NCBI GenBank assembly: GCA_907165065.1
Contig: OU015525.1
Coordinates: 42,080,037-42,144,036 of the forward strand
DNA: 64,000 nt
DNA from: Caprimulgus europaeus
Taxonomy: Eukaryota; Chordata; Aves; Caprimulgiformes; Caprimulgidae
Direction of reading: 5' to 3'
The position numbers and the translations under genes were made by a program. This document shows positions 62,946 to 64,000 of the stretch, in pieces. Position 1 is the first letter of the stretch. Every line of letters starts with the position of its first letter. The notes beneath the pieces are model-generated. The model made no database searches and was not told the origin of the DNA. It worked only from the letters and a program-made list of their open reading frames with translations.

Positions 62946-64000
62946 CTCTGGCTGTATAACTCTGTGTGCATCTTCCTGCCCATAGCCATGGACACGGCCA
63001 CACTCACAAAGCTCTGCAGAGTACCACCGTGATGGGCAAAACTATTCCAAGTGGATTAAACACAAATTCAGTCATGTAAATTGAATTTTTGCAAACTGCT
63101 TTGTTCCAGCTTTGTACCTGTCTCCACTTACACTCTTCATTTTTTTTCACTTGCACTCCTAAACAAGCGAGATGCATTTTGGTGATCAGTGTCAGAAAGA
63201 AACACCCATCAACCACCTTATTCACTGATGGCACAAAACCCACACGGCTCAAAAACAGAGCTGCAAACTGGAGACCCTCTCCTCACCCCTGGCCTTTGCA
63301 GGCATGGGAGGCAGCTAGTATTGGTGCTGGTTTTTAAGTAATAAGCATATTTTGGTGGCTAAATCCTCTTGGGAGATGCCAGGAAATACCAGCCAACCTC
63401 TCCCTTGAGCAGTGAAACACACAGCAGCTCTGCTGGCCCCATGCATAGCTGTTACCTCCCAGTTTCCCGCTGAGTCACACAGGCAGGTGTATTCTCCCAG
63501 CTCCAGCCAGGGCAGAAAAGGAGCTAGATCCTCTCCCAAAGAAAACTAGTAGCAAAGAAAGAAGAGAAAATTTTTAGGCAGGTTGAAAATTTACAACTGC
63601 AAAATAAATTTACGAAAACATTGTTCTTCATGTTTTCCTGAGTGACCAATAAGTCACTGCCAAGTCACACATGGCATAAGGGTGAATGGTCTTCTCACAG
63701 AAAATTAGGAAATTATTTTATTAATAAAAATCTTCTCCTAAGATAATACCAATCTTTCTTATTCTCTGTATTATTTGTGCTCTACAGCTATCTGTTTCTG
63801 ACGTCAATCAACAAAATCCGACTATCTTATTTAGGAAAGGCAAGCAAAAAAAAAATGCAGTGTAAATGGAGACAAAACTGGACCAAAGCAGTGTATAAAA
63901 ATACAACTTAACTGAACTGAATTTGTATTAAATACACTTTGAATAGTTTTGAAAGTTTTAGACCTGTTGATGTGAAAGCAGACGTTTCTAATTATAATAT
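62946..64000. other. Unique sequence downstream of the CpG island
   Basis: No gene is recognised. Open frames up to 82 codons appear on both strands (63,004-63,252 minus, 63,089-63,337 plus). A second full CRE, tgacgtca, occurs at 63,799-63,806 and is followed directly by atca. AT-rich sequence continues to the window edge. Confidence 0.6.
63799..63806. promoter_or_regulatory. Full palindromic CRE (TGACGTCA)
   Basis: An exact CREB/ATF consensus octamer with its CpG intact, about 0.9 kb beyond the CpG island. Function is unproven. Confidence 0.35.

Overview
The window looks like bird nuclear DNA, from inside a large intron or an intergenic gene desert. The bird call rests on five recognisable CR1 LINE fragments. 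Several carry the avian CR1 3' end: a 'tggactagatgacctc'-type stretch followed by repeated ATTCTATGAT octamers. The base composition is AT-rich (roughly 60% A+T by eye), CpG is scarce, and recognisable transposons make up only a small part of the sequence.

I find no protein-coding gene, tRNA, rRNA, CRISPR array or bacterial-type operon. Open frames are short, the longest 180, 174 and 166 codons. None shows a domain I recognise, none has an exon-like set of boundaries, and they sit on both strands in the way chance frames do. A few lie inside CR1 copies or simple repeats. Individual small exons of a spliced gene or lncRNA cannot be excluded from sequence alone.

Layout. 1-13,180 is AT-rich unique sequence with a perfect 25-copy ATTAT array at 3861-3985 and a strong splice-acceptor-like tract near 8637-8669. 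13,182-13,672 is a very old CR1 3' region. 13,673-22,840 is unique sequence with a CR1 tail at 18,936-18,990. A four-copy 20-bp tandem repeat lies at 22,841-22,921. 22,922-31,830 is unique sequence with a few GC-richer patches. 31,950-32,700 has the feel of a conserved regulatory block: an AP-1 site, a full palindromic CRE and a CpG-containing hairpin. 32,940-34,500 shows a switch from CCTAA-type to TTAGG-type words. 40,430-43,300 has almost no open frames and is a second enhancer-like candidate. 43,660-44,298 is a CR1 copy with an internal gap. 46,300-47,100 holds what look like very old palindromic (MITE-like) repeats. 51,456-51,541 is a CR1 tail on the minus strand. 53,355-53,890 is the best-preserved CR1, also on the minus strand.

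The most distinctive single feature is a small, very CpG-dense island near the right end (about 62,540-62,945). It holds roughly 15 CpGs in 140 bases, three strong splice-donor-like sites and a short perfect inverted repeat just upstream. It is the best candidate in the window for a promoter or first exon. Nothing here amounts to a clear undescribed biological system.
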